This document shows positions 36,238 through 44,922 of a stretch of 64,000 bases of DNA, in pieces (within the stretch, counting starts at the first letter, position 1; every line of letters starts with the position of its first letter). Made by a program: the position numbers and the translations under genes. The notes under the pieces are model-generated. The model was not told where the DNA came from and made no database searches. It worked only from the letters and a program-made list of their open reading frames with translations. This stretch comes from JANOMH01 sp031422295 (GTDB lineage Bacteria; Pseudomonadota; Alphaproteobacteria; Rhodobacterales; Rhodobacteraceae): contig JANOQM010000092.1 in the NCBI GenBank assembly GCA_031422295.1, forward strand, positions 1-64,000. The letters are read 5' to 3'.

Positions 36238-37362
36238 TCAGGACGCTTTGTACTTGTCGGCGTATTCGGCGCGCTTGGCCAGGAATTCGGCAGACTGGTC
36301 CGGCCACCACCACAGTTTGGACAAGGCCTCGTCGTTGAAGGCCGCACTGTAATAGGCCGCCACTTCGGGGTCGAGCATATCTGCCGACCCTTTACCGACC
36401 GGGTTGGACGAAAACGCCGTCGCCCACATGGCGGCACCTTCGGGTGTGGAAACCCACTTGGCCAACTCATGCGCCTGCGCGCTGTTCGCCGCATTGGCCA
36501 TCAGCACAAAGCCCTGATGCCAGGCGAATGCACCCTCAGTCGGGGCCGCATAGCCATAGCCGTCATTGCGCAGGTTAAAGCCTGTCGAATCCCAGCACAG
36601 ACCAACGGTCGCACCGTTGGCCACAAAGCCAGAGTTGGCTTCGTTTTCACCCGACCAGAACTGCACGACATTGCCCTTGGCGGCCACGGCGGCGGCCAGT
36701 GCGATATCCCACAGCTCGACCATTGCACCCATGTCGGTATAGCTATCCATCCACGGACGCGGCAGACCGCCTGTGGAATCAAGGTAACGGCCCATGGCGG
36801 CCAAGGCCGAATGCGGGCGCAACACGACCTGATTTGCCGGATCAAACAACGCAGCCAGACTGGCCGGATCGCCCAGAACGGCGGCTTCCCTGTTATAGAC
36901 CAGCGCCTCGGTGCCCCAGACGGACGGCACATATTTCAGCGCGCCAGCGGGACGCGACCGCTCACCGGCATTGCCATCGGCCAGACCGGGCAGATAGTTG
37001 TCCATCGCCAGCGCGGCCTCGTCCCATGTGCCCAGCAGGCCATTGGTGTCCCAGGCCCCGACGCGGTCGATGGTCGGCTCGATCATGTCGATGCCGCCTG
37101 TCTCAAGTGCGATTTTGCCTTGGGCAAACATCGTGTCCTGATCGGGCTGTTCATTAAAGTTCACGGTGATGCCGGTGGCGGCGGAAAACGCCGGGAACAC
37201 GGTTTCGGCCAGCGCCGGATAGCCGGCCCAACCCATGAAATTCAGCTCTCCGCCAGCCGCATAGGCGCGGGTTGCCAGCATTGGTGTCGCCAAAGCGCCC
37301 ACGCCGACAGCAGAGGTCTGCAGGAACGAACGGCGGTTCAAAGTCTTGAGGTTACGTGTCAT
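36238..37362 (-). CDS. Polyamine-type periplasmic binding protein (PotD/PotF-like)
   Basis: The 374-residue protein has a twin-arginine signal (LNRRSFLQTSAVG, cleavage near AYA-AGG at about residue 36) and a PotD-type binding fold (GWAGYPALAETVFPAFSAATGI; VPSVWGTEALVYNR). GGGAG lies about 9 nt before the ATG at 37362. It is the first gene of the importer operon and lies next to a ureohydrolase gene on the same strand, which suggests a guanidino compound or polyamine ligand. Confidence 0.9.
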   Translation of the reverse strand: MTRNLKTLNRRSFLQTSAVGVGALATPMLATRAYAAGGELNFMGWAGYPALAETVFPAFSAATGITVNFNEQPDQDTMFAQGKIALETGGIDMIEPTIDRVGAWDTNGLLGTWDEAALAMDNYLPGLADGNAGERSRPAGALKYVPSVWGTEALVYNREAAVLGDPASLAALFDPANQVVLRPHSALAAMGRYLDSTGGLPRPWMDSYTDMGAMVELWDIALAAAVAAKGNVVQFWSGENEANSGFVANGATVGLCWDSTGFNLRNDGYGYAAPTEGAFAWHQGFVLMANAANSAQAHELAKWVSTPEGAAMWATAFSSNPVGKGSADMLDPEVAAYYSAAFNDEALSKLWWWPDQSAEFLAKRAEYADKYKAS

Positions 37363-37602
37363 CGTATTTCTCCCGTTTGGCATTATGCTTTGGTCTGGAT
37401 TGATGCTCAGACCTGAAAGCTTGGCAGCGGTGGTAATGGTAAAAAGACTCAGGTTTGTGACAACGGTTAATACACGAAGTCCCACGCCTTCGGCCAAGGT
37501 TGTTTTGCTTTTACCCTGCGCTGTCAACTTGTTATTGCGGTCCAGTCGCTGAGTTGATGAGTCCAACCTGACGCGAGGGCTGCTTTTGCGAAAGTTACGC
37601 CT

Positions 37603-38586
37603 TTAGGTTGCAATTCCGGGCTGCCCGACTGCCAGTTTTTCAGCCATGACGCACAAAAGTTCAAACATCACGGTGACACCCAGAAACGCGGTCCCGCCAC
37701 TGGGGTCAAACGGCGGGGATACTTCGACCATATCCGCACCGACAATGTTCAATCCGCGCAAAGCCCGGACCACCTGCAACGCCTGATAGCTGTTCGGCCC
37801 GCCAATCTCGGGCGTGCCAGTGCCGGGGGCAAAGGCCGGATCGACAAAATCGATGTCATAGCTGACATAAGTCTCACCGGTGCCAACAATATCGCGGGCC
37901 TGTGCCATGACATCCGCCACGCCGCGCGCATGGAAATCCTCGATCCCGATCACCGTGACGCCGACAGCCGTCGCAAAATCTCGGTCCTCGCGGTCATAGG
38001 CCGGCCCCCGGATACCGATCATCACCACACGCTTGGGGTCCAGCAGCCCCTCTTCGACTGCCCGCCGGAACGGGGTGCCGTGGGTATACATCGTGCCACC
38101 GAAATAGCTGTGAAACAGGTCGGTGTGGCTGTCGAAATGCACCATGCCCAATGGGCGGTCGCGGGCCAGTGACCGCAGTATCGGCAGCGAACATAAATGA
38201 TCGCCCCCGGCGGTCAGTGGCAATATTCCCGCCGCTTGGACCCTATCATAAAACGCTGTCATCCGGGCCATCGTATCCATCAGATCCGCCGGATTTGGGC
38301 CAACATCGCCCAGATCAGCACAGTTAACCGCCTCGAACGGGCGGACCTGTGTCGCTCCGTTTTCAGCCCGGACCATTGTCGAAAAATCGCGCAACTGACG
38401 CGGGCCATGGCGCGGGCCGGGTCGGTTCGTGGTGCCACCATCCCAGGGCGCCCCAATCAGGCCAATCTGCACCTGTGCTATGCGCGGATCATCCAGCGGC
38501 ACATGCGGCAGGCGCATAAAGGTCGGAATGCCCGCAAAGCGGGGCAGGTCAAACCCGGAAATCGGCTGGAAAAACGGATCGGCCAT
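37603..38586 (-). CDS. Agmatinase-family ureohydrolase
   Basis: The 327-residue protein has the arginase/agmatinase metal ligands GGDH (His130), HFDSHTD (Asp152, His154, Asp156) and DIDFVDP (Asp244, Asp246). Such enzymes release urea from agmatine, guanidinobutyrate, guanidinopropionate or related compounds. AAAGGA precedes the ATG at 38586. It is 240 bp upstream of the polyamine-type importer and on the same strand, so import and urea release may be one pathway. The family is firm; which guanidino substrate is used is not decided. Confidence 0.9.
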   Translation of the reverse strand: MADPFFQPISGFDLPRFAGIPTFMRLPHVPLDDPRIAQVQIGLIGAPWDGGTTNRPGPRHGPRQLRDFSTMVRAENGATQVRPFEAVNCADLGDVGPNPADLMDTMARMTAFYDRVQAAGILPLTAGGDHLCSLPILRSLARDRPLGMVHFDSHTDLFHSYFGGTMYTHGTPFRRAVEEGLLDPKRVVMIGIRGPAYDREDRDFATAVGVTVIGIEDFHARGVADVMAQARDIVGTGETYVSYDIDFVDPAFAPGTGTPEIGGPNSYQALQVVRALRGLNIVGADMVEVSPPFDPSGGTAFLGVTVMFELLCVMAEKLAVGQPGIAT

Positions 38587-38794
38587 AGCAAGTGTCCTTT
38601 GGTCTGGCATGTATCTACTGCACCACCATCTGATAAACCCACCCGTCGCACCGCAAAACGCGACTGGTTTTGTCGCTTGGGGCATTGCTGCCCAATTCAT
38701 GCCAGTTCCCGCCCTGATCCACCCGCCACCAACCGCCTTTTCTATCCAGCACGGCCTCATAATGCGCCCAGACTGCGAAAAGAGCAGGTCAGGC

Positions 38795-38824
38795 TTGCGA
38801 AGCACCAGCATTAGAACGTATAGT
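38795..38824 (+). promoter_or_regulatory. Promoter of SOS repair pair, probably giving a leaderless mRNA
   Basis: TTGCGA (38795-38800) and TATAGT (38819-38824) are separated by 18 bp. Transcription would start about 7 nt later, at the A of the ATG (38831). No Shine-Dalgarno sequence precedes that ATG, so the message is probably leaderless. Confidence 0.55.
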
Positions 38825-38828
38825 GAAC
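38814..38828. promoter_or_regulatory. LexA (SOS) box, alphaproteobacterial type
   Basis: GAACGTATAGTGAAC is an exact match to the direct-repeat LexA site of alphaproteobacteria, GAAC-N7-GAAC (equivalently GTTC-N7-GTTC). It lies 2 bp before the ATG of the radical SAM gene and overlaps its -10 element, the expected place for repression. Confidence 0.85.
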
Positions 38829-38830
38829 AA

Positions 38831-40060
38831 ATGTCAAAACTTAGTCTGGATCAAAAACTGGCGATACTGTCGGACGCGGCCAAATATGATGCCTCTTGCG
38901 CGTCATCTGGCGGCGAGCGGCGCGGTTCGCGGGACGGCAGCGGGTTGGGGTCATCGGGGGGCAGCGGCATTTGCCATGCCTACGCGCCGGATGGCCGGTG
39001 CATCAGTCTGCTTAAAATCCTGATGACGAACTTTTGCATTTTCGACTGTGTGTATTGCGTCAATCGGGTGTCCAGTCAGGTGGAACGTGCCCGGTTCACG
39101 GTCGAAGAAGTGGTCAAGCTGACGATCGAGTTTTACCGGCGCAATTACATCGAAGGGCTGTTTTTATCGTCCGGCATTATCCGGTCGCCCGATGAAACCA
39201 TGGCCGACATGGTCCGCATCGCCCGGACCCTACGCGAGGTCGAAAACTTTCGCGGCTACATCCATTTGAAAACGATTCCTGACGCCAGCCCGGAATTGCT
39301 GGACGAGGCCGGGCGTTGGGCCGACCGGCTGTCGATCAATGTCGAATTGCCGACGGTCGAAGGGTTGGCGCGGCTTGCCCCCGAGAAATCTGCGATCGGT
39401 ATCCGCAAGACAATGGCTGCGGTGAAACAACGGCGCGAGGCATCACGCGAGGCCACCCATACCGGCAAACGCAAGGCGCGGTTTGCGCCCGCGGGACAAT
39501 CAACGCAGATGATCGTCGGGGCGGATACGGCGGATGATGGCACGATCCTGACGCAGGCTGCACAGCTTTATGCAGGTTACGGTTTGTCGCGGGTGTATTA
39601 TTCGGCGTTTTCCCCGATCCCGGATGCCTCGGTCCTTTTGCCGTTGAAACGCCCGCCTTTACTGCGCGAACACCGCTTGTATCAGGCCGATTGGTTGCTG
39701 CGGTTTTATGGGTTCGAGGTAGACGAGATTGCCGGCGCCTCGGGGATGCTCGACCTGGAGGTTGATCCAAAACTGGCTTGGGCTTTGGCCCATCGCGCCG
39801 CATTTCCGGTGGATGTGAACCGGGCCCCGCGCGAGGTGCTGTTGCGCGTCCCCGGCTTTGGCACCAAAACCGTCGGCCGGATATTGGCGGCACGCAGGCA
39901 TGGGGCACTGCGGTACGAGCATCTGGCGGCAATGGGGGCGGTGATGAAAACCGCAAAGGCGTTTATCACCGCCCCAGGCTGGTCGCCGCGCGGACTGACC
40001 GATGATGCGGATTTGCGCGCCCGGTTTGCACCTGCGCCGGTGCAATTGTCGCTGTTCTGA
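38831..40060 (+). CDS. Putative DNA modification/repair radical SAM protein
   Basis: The 409-residue protein has the radical SAM motif CxxxCxxC (Cys69, Cys73, Cys76 in CIFDCVYC) and a C-terminal helix-hairpin-helix region (APREVLLRVPGFGTKTVGRIL) suited to DNA binding. It matches the family usually annotated as putative DNA modification/repair radical SAM protein, distantly like SplB. The ATG at 38831 gives the usual family N-terminus; the frame is open far upstream to 38429, but that part overlaps the divergent ureohydrolase. It is coupled to the UdgX gene (TGATG) and is preceded by a LexA box. The reaction is unknown. Confidence 0.9.
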   Translation: MSKLSLDQKLAILSDAAKYDASCASSGGERRGSRDGSGLGSSGGSGICHAYAPDGRCISLLKILMTNFCIFDCVYCVNRVSSQVERARFTVEEVVKLTIEFYRRNYIEGLFLSSGIIRSPDETMADMVRIARTLREVENFRGYIHLKTIPDASPELLDEAGRWADRLSINVELPTVEGLARLAPEKSAIGIRKTMAAVKQRREASREATHTGKRKARFAPAGQSTQMIVGADTADDGTILTQAAQLYAGYGLSRVYYSAFSPIPDASVLLPLKRPPLLREHRLYQADWLLRFYGFEVDEIAGASGMLDLEVDPKLAWALAHRAAFPVDVNRAPREVLLRVPGFGTKTVGRILAARRHGALRYEHLAAMGAVMKTAKAFITAPGWSPRGLTDDADLRARFAPAPVQLSLF

Positions 40061-41523
40061 TGCGGTCGGTCGTGCTGCCGGTCATCGGCACCGTGGCTGC
40101 GTGGCGGATAGCGGCGCGGGCGTTGATGGCGCAGGGGGTCAGCGATGTGGTCTGGCAGGTGGGTGACGTCGCACCGGATTTGTTTGCGGTGGTCGATCAC
40201 CGCCCCACTGCACCCGGCCCGACTTTAAAACTGCCCAAAGATGCGATTTCCGAGATTGAAACCGCCCTGTGTCACGCCGACCCGCAGCGGTTCGCGCGGG
40301 CTTACACTATCCTGCAGCGCCTGAATGCGGGCACCGTCCGCTGGGGCGACCGCAGTGATCCCGCAATGCGCAAGCTGCTGGAGCAGGCCAAAACAGTCCG
40401 CCGCGCGATCCACAAAATGCATGCGTTTGTCCGGTTTAGGGAGGTCGGGGGCGGCGCTGGCAGGCGGGCCTTCATGGCATGGTTCGAACCCGATCATCCG
40501 GTGACCGAGGCTGCTACGCCGTTTTTTGCCCGCCGTTTCGGCGATATGGACTGGGCCATTCTGACGCCGCAGATCACCGCCAGCTTTGTTGCCGGCACCC
40601 TGCATTATAACCTGACAGACCCCGGCACGGTCATCCCGGATGATGCGACCGAAGGGCTGTGGCGGACCTATTATGCCAATATATTCAACCCGGCCCGGCT
40701 GATGGTCGACGCGATGACATCAGAAATGCCGCGCAAATACTGGAAAAACCTGCCCGAGGCGGCGTTGATCCCAGACCTGATCCGCACCGCGGGCGCACGT
40801 GCGGCGGCGATGCAGGTTGCAGCGCCGACTGTGGCCAACCCGCGCCTGCTGCAGCGGGCCAAGGCCATGGTCGCGCAATCCCTGCCCGCCGCCCCGCCCC
40901 CCGGGGGACTTGCCGCACTTCGGCTTGCGGCGCAGGGTTGTTGCCGCTGCCCATTGCACAGTGCCGCGACGCAAGTGGTGTTTGGCGTCGGTCCCGCGGA
41001 TGCCGCCCTGATGATCGTCGGCGAACAGCCCGGCGATACCGAGGATTTGTCGGGCATTCCCTTTACCGGCCCCGCCGGTCAGTTGTTCGATGCCGAGGCG
41101 CGGGCTGCAGGGCTGGACCGCAACGCCGTTTATATCACCAACGCGGTCAAGCATTTCAAATATGCCCTGCGCGGCAAGCGGCGTATCCACCAGCGGCCCA
41201 ATGCGGGCGAGGTGACGGCCTGCCGCTGGTGGCTGGACCGCGAAAGGCAGCTGATCCGGCCCCGGTTGATCCTGGCCATGGGGGCGACGGCGGTGGCCAG
41301 CCTGACAGGAACGGGGGCCAACCTGCTGACCAGGCGCGGCACTGTGGAATATCTGTCGGAGGGCATTCCGGTCTTTATAACGGTGCATCCATCATGGATT
41401 CTGCGCCTGCCCGACCCTGCCAGCCAAGCCGCCGAACGCACCTGGTTTCAGCAGGACCTGCGCCGCGTATCGGCTATGACCGAACATTTGGTGCAAGCAT
41501 CTGTCACGCGTTCGATCCGCTAA
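40060..41523 (+). CDS. DUF4130-UdgX fusion, uracil-DNA-binding protein
   Basis: The 487-residue protein has an N-terminal DUF4130 domain (about 1-260) and a C-terminal family-4-type uracil-DNA glycosylase domain of the UdgX subtype. Visible motifs are GEQPGD (321-326), the UdgX-specific KRRIH loop with His377, and HPS (443-445). In mycobacterial UdgX the equivalent histidine forms a covalent bond with the abasic site after uracil removal (family knowledge). A Cys-rich segment (CCRCPLHSAATQ) and nearby cysteines may hold a 4Fe-4S cluster. The start overlaps the radical SAM stop by one base, so the two are made together. Confidence 0.9.
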   Translation: MRSVVLPVIGTVAAWRIAARALMAQGVSDVVWQVGDVAPDLFAVVDHRPTAPGPTLKLPKDAISEIETALCHADPQRFARAYTILQRLNAGTVRWGDRSDPAMRKLLEQAKTVRRAIHKMHAFVRFREVGGGAGRRAFMAWFEPDHPVTEAATPFFARRFGDMDWAILTPQITASFVAGTLHYNLTDPGTVIPDDATEGLWRTYYANIFNPARLMVDAMTSEMPRKYWKNLPEAALIPDLIRTAGARAAAMQVAAPTVANPRLLQRAKAMVAQSLPAAPPPGGLAALRLAAQGCCRCPLHSAATQVVFGVGPADAALMIVGEQPGDTEDLSGIPFTGPAGQLFDAEARAAGLDRNAVYITNAVKHFKYALRGKRRIHQRPNAGEVTACRWWLDRERQLIRPRLILAMGATAVASLTGTGANLLTRRGTVEYLSEGIPVFITVHPSWILRLPDPASQAAERTWFQQDLRRVSAMTEHLVQASVTRSIR

Positions 41524-41924
41524 TCATGGCAGCGTTTTTTACCTGGCTGTATCTTACGCTCAAAGACCATGCCCGCCCACGACCAAACAACATCAGCCCA
41601 AACACCGGATCGTAGTCGCATATCCGGTCAGTTTCGCATGTACGAGAGCATTCTCGATACACAAACTGGCACGAAAGGTCCCTGCGAATTTCATCAGCGC
41701 AAATAAGATCAGAGTCGAAGGGAACCGATGGCCTATAATATAATTATTCATTTCAACGCTTTGCACTAATTTTCACCAATACAGCAAAGACAAAAAATCC
41801 GGAGGGTGTCGGCCTTGACTAAACGCTTCCGAGCCTTCGGGCCGGTGAACAGCCCAACCCGCATACCCCTCAGAAAAGAACTATCCGACCAAAGCCGGAT
41901 CGAGAGACACCGTTCGCAGGCGCA
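41524..41924. other. Gene-free stretch downstream of UdgX gene
   Basis: This 400-bp stretch is more AT-rich than its surroundings, with a TATAATATAATTATT run near 41733. I see no convincing reading frame, RNA gene or terminator. The frames that open here lack a ribosome-binding site and family resemblance. Confidence 0.5.
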
Positions 41925-42773
41925 ATGTGGCGGTGCTGGCAGACCAATGCGAACCAGTCTCTGTTTCCCCTATCCCACCAAGGTTCAGGCGGCAAAAAGC
42001 TGCCGCCACTCAGCCAGAGCGGCGGATCGGTTCGCTTTGAAATTGTCCCGGCTACAAGGAGCGCGCTGCGTGTTGAAATGGTTGTGGAGCGAGGAATGGA
42101 CTGCGACGAACTTTTGCAGTGATCGCATCCGCGCGAAGCGGAGCACGGCCTGTCTCGTCGCCTGACCGGCAAGTGGGACTTCTCTGCACAAGTGTTCATC
42201 CAGCGGCTTTTCTGACGCTCGTCGACCATGCCGAGGTCTTTCTTCAATGCGGCACCGTACGACCGGAGTTGAACTGTCACAAAGACCTGTGGCCAGCCCA
42301 GGCGCTTTATCGACTTTCGGAGAAATTTCAACGCCGCCTTGTGATTATGGGTTTTAGAAACAATGGATGCCAAGACCTCGCCTTCGTGGTAAACGGCGCG
42401 CCACAGACAATGCTGTGAGGCTGTTTGTCTGCACGAAGACCTCGTCGAGATACCATTTCCATTGAGTGGCGGCCCGCATCCGTCCCCGCGTTTTCGGCGG
42501 ATTTCAGTAGCAAACATCGGGGCGAACCGGTTCAACCAGAACCGTATCGTCTCGTGACTGTCCTCGATACCGCGCTGGTACAAGAAGTCTTCGACGTTCC
42601 GAAGAGACAGTGGATATCGAATGTACAGCATCACCGCCGAGCGGATGATCTCTGGGCTTGTTTTCAAGTAGCGAAACGGACCGGGTCTGGTCATCGCCGA
42701 CCCGGAGGCGACCGCCCTGCCCGCCTCAGGAAACTTTTGTCTGCGCGGGTTGCCGGAGACTTTGACGCCACAT
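41925..42773 (-). mobile_element. Degenerate IS6-family insertion sequence remnant
   Basis: The stretch encloses a broken IS6-type transposase read on the minus strand. Tentative ends are an 8-bp inverted match ATGTGGCG (41925-41932) / CGCCACAT (42766-42773). The 849-bp span fits an IS6 element, but the match is short and could be chance, so the boundaries are uncertain. No target-site duplication was found. Confidence 0.5.
41985..42694 (-). pseudogene. IS6-family transposase pseudogene (multiple frameshifts)
   Basis: The N-terminal part is recognisable in one frame (SPEIIRSAVMLYIRYPLSLRN, then HETIRFWLNRFAP). The first catalytic Asp segment WKWYLDEVFV is in a second frame, LWRAVYHEGEVLAS and KSHLPVRRRDR are back in the first, and the C-terminal MRSLQKFVAVHSSLHNHFN plus ALAEWRQLFAA are in another frame. 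At least three frameshifts are needed to read it through. The gene is dead. It is the only clear mobile-element trace in the window and lies beside the large carbohydrate regulon. Confidence 0.85.
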
Positions 42774-42819
42774 CTCGTTATGCGCCGCCGCTATCCCGCT
42801 GATTATTCCCGGTTAAGCT

Positions 42820-42837
42820 AGAAGGTGATCACCTTCT
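42820..42837. other. 18-bp perfect palindrome
   Basis: AGAAGGTGATCACCTTCT is its own reverse complement and lies in the non-coding stretch between the IS remnant and the binding-protein gene. It could be an operator or an unrelated palindrome. No neighbouring promoter was recognised. Confidence 0.35.
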
Positions 42838-43094
42838 TTCTCCAGGAATCGCCCTCATCTACGGCGGTTATCGTCTTCACGACAACCACGACCGCCGACA
42901 GACCGGTCCAGAATCATGAATACCGCAGCCAAAACCCTGTCGCCGTTCTGAAAAGTTTTTTCCTGACTACGGCATTTACACCGCGCTGATCCTACATTTT
43001 GGTGTCCGTTGGGCGCTTCACACCGCCTTTCTCAGCGTTTCCTGACGGTTTCATGGCCTTCCGCGACTATTTCAAGCATTCTCGTCGAAAGTTT
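42838..43094. other. Non-coding stretch upstream of the carbohydrate regulon
   Basis: No supported gene or RNA was seen. Frames open on either strand here are short and without family resemblance or ribosome-binding sites. It leads into the probable promoter at 43093-43121. Confidence 0.4.
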
Positions 43095-43096
43095 GA

Positions 43097-43109
43097 GAAA
43101 ATAATTTAC
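43097..43109. promoter_or_regulatory. Candidate RpiR operator upstream of carbohydrate ABC operon
   Basis: GAAAATAATTTAC is a near-palindrome differing by one base from the perfect-arm site at 55653. It overlaps a plausible promoter (TTGAGA at 43093-43098, CATAAA 17 bp later), which would fit repression. It lies about 190 bp before the binding-protein ATG. Confidence 0.5.
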
Positions 43110-43296
43110 AAGCGTCATAAAATGCGGCTAACCTAAGAACAAGCGGCAATGTGGCATGCTGGAATGCGCGATAAACGCATGAGGGCGTGTTGGCACTTGG
43201 TCTCTGGGAGGAGGCGATCCGCGCTTGACGACATACAACCAACACCACAACGACCCGGCCGACGTTTCGGCCGGATAACACAAATGGGGGGATCAC

Positions 43297-44823
43297 ATGT
43301 TTTACCGGCCAAAGAACGCAATCTACAAAAGTGTCAGCAGACGCAAATTTCTGGAATTTGGCGGCGGGGCCGCGACCTTGCTGGGTACCGGGGCGCTGGG
43401 CGTCGGCCTCAACTCGGTGATGATGTCCACCCGGGTGCAGGCGCAGTCGTCGGACGATGCGAAATGGAAGCAGTTCGCCGGATCGAAACTGGTGTTCCTG
43501 TCGGAAAATACGCCGCCGTCCTTTGCCATCCGCGAGAAAATCCAGTCCTTCTTTGACCTGACCGGGATCGAGGTCGAGATTCTGACCGATGACCTGCCGG
43601 TCGTGCAGCAAAAGGCCGGGATCGATCTGCGCAGCGGCAATGCGGATTACCCGTTACAGTATATCCAGGACAAGCCCATCGGCGCACCGTTTGCGGATTT
43701 CTACGCCGATCTGTCACCGATGTTTGGCGACGATACCTTGCCGCAAGACCCCGAAGGCTATGGCGATGACGTCTGGTTTGACAATTTCCAGACCGCCTGT
43801 GGCCGCTATTACGACGGTGCCAAGGTTATTGCATTGCCTTATGACGCCGCCGTCGCCTGTACTTTCTATCGCCGGGATGTCTTCGAGGCGAATTCCGCCG
43901 CGTTCGAGGCCGAATATGGCTATCCGATGGAATACACCAACGACACCACTTGGAAGAACGTGCTTGATTTCGCGACTTATTTCAAGGCGCGCAAGGAAGC
44001 GGGCGAAGATGTGCCTTATGGCTATGCCCAGCATCAGGGCACGTTCGCCTGGACCACGCAGCTGGACATTCAGCGGATGATGTTTGCGCATGGCCGCTGG
44101 ACCGATTTCGACATCGACGACAAGATCGGCAGCAAGACGCCGGGCAAGACCAAATGGGGCGACGATCAGTCGATCCTGATGCTGGAAAAGTTCAAGGCGC
44201 TGGCCGATGTGTCGCATCCCGACAATCTCGCCAACGGCACGCTGGAACTGAACACCGTCTATCAGTCCGGCAATATCGCCATGCAAATTCAGTATCATGA
44301 ATTCGCGGCCTCGATCGAGGACGAGAATACGTCCGTGGCAGCCGGCGGGCGCACGGCCTATGCGCCCTGCCCCAAAGGTGCGCCAGAGTGGATCCTGAAC
44401 GGTGGCGAGGCGGTGAACGGCACCAACTGCGGTATCGGCGGCATCGGCATCAGCGGCAACGCGTCCGAAGAGATCAAGCGCGCGGCCTATCTGTTTGCGA
44501 TCTGGTCCACCTCGCAGCAGAACCAATACGAGGTTCTGTCCGGCCTTGGCGGCACGCCCACACGCAAATCTGTGCTGGCCTTGCCGGATGTTGTGGCGGC
44601 GCGGGTGCGTCCGACCACCATGCCCAACGCGCTGACCTTTGATGCGGTTTACGATTTCGGCATCAAGGACCCGAACTTCGTGCTGGGCCCGAAAATTCCC
44701 GAGGCGAACGAATATCATTCGATCATCGCCTCGGAAACGCAAAAGATGCTGTCGAATGACCAGACCCCGGCTGAAACAGCGGCCAGCGTGCAAAGCCTGC
44801 TGGACAGTCTGAACGACGCCTGA
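43297..44823 (+). CDS. Carbohydrate ABC transporter substrate-binding protein (family 1), Tat signal
   Basis: The 508-residue protein has a twin-arginine signal (SRRKFLEFGGG, hydrophobic stretch, cleavage near VQAQS) and an extracellular solute-binding family 1 fold. A GGGGGG run lies about 6 nt before the ATG. It is longer than most sugar binding proteins (about 400-430 residues). It is the first gene of the operon and is followed by a stem-loop and two permease genes and an ATPase of the UgpC/MalK type. Ligand unknown; context (FGGY kinase, aldolase) suggests a sugar or polyol. Confidence 0.9.
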   Translation: MFYRPKNAIYKSVSRRKFLEFGGGAATLLGTGALGVGLNSVMMSTRVQAQSSDDAKWKQFAGSKLVFLSENTPPSFAIREKIQSFFDLTGIEVEILTDDLPVVQQKAGIDLRSGNADYPLQYIQDKPIGAPFADFYADLSPMFGDDTLPQDPEGYGDDVWFDNFQTACGRYYDGAKVIALPYDAAVACTFYRRDVFEANSAAFEAEYGYPMEYTNDTTWKNVLDFATYFKARKEAGEDVPYGYAQHQGTFAWTTQLDIQRMMFAHGRWTDFDIDDKIGSKTPGKTKWGDDQSILMLEKFKALADVSHPDNLANGTLELNTVYQSGNIAMQIQYHEFAASIEDENTSVAAGGRTAYAPCPKGAPEWILNGGEAVNGTNCGIGGIGISGNASEEIKRAAYLFAIWSTSQQNQYEVLSGLGGTPTRKSVLALPDVVAARVRPTTMPNALTFDAVYDFGIKDPNFVLGPKIPEANEYHSIIASETQKMLSNDQTPAETAASVQSLLDSLNDA

Positions 44824-44838
44824 CCTTGCAACAATGAC

Positions 44839-44870
44839 GCGGTGCTGTGGGCAAATGTCCGCAGCACCGC
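44839..44870 (+). terminator. Intercistronic hairpin after binding-protein gene
   Basis: A 12-bp stem (GCGGTGCTGTGG / CCGCAGCACCGC, one G-U pair) with an 8-nt loop starts 15 bp after the stop codon. A short T-rich stretch (GATTTCCT) follows. It probably attenuates transcription into the permease genes or stabilises the binding-protein mRNA. Confidence 0.5.
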
Positions 44871-44922
44871 GCGATTTCCTGCACCTGACAACAGCCTGAA
44901 CCGTGACAGGAGGCCGCCTGCG

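Noticed and set aside
38429..38830. N-terminal extension of the radical SAM gene
   Set aside because: It would overlap the divergent ureohydrolase gene and read through the LexA box; the family N-terminus begins at 38831.
41870..42694. Intact 274-codon transposase
   Set aside because: Although open, the frame carries IS6 motifs only in part; the catalytic and C-terminal motifs are in other frames, so the gene is broken.
43072..43611. Minus-strand frame (179 codons) covering the start of the carbohydrate binding-protein gene
   Set aside because: It overlaps the strongly supported Tat-signal gene and its promoter region and shows no family pattern.
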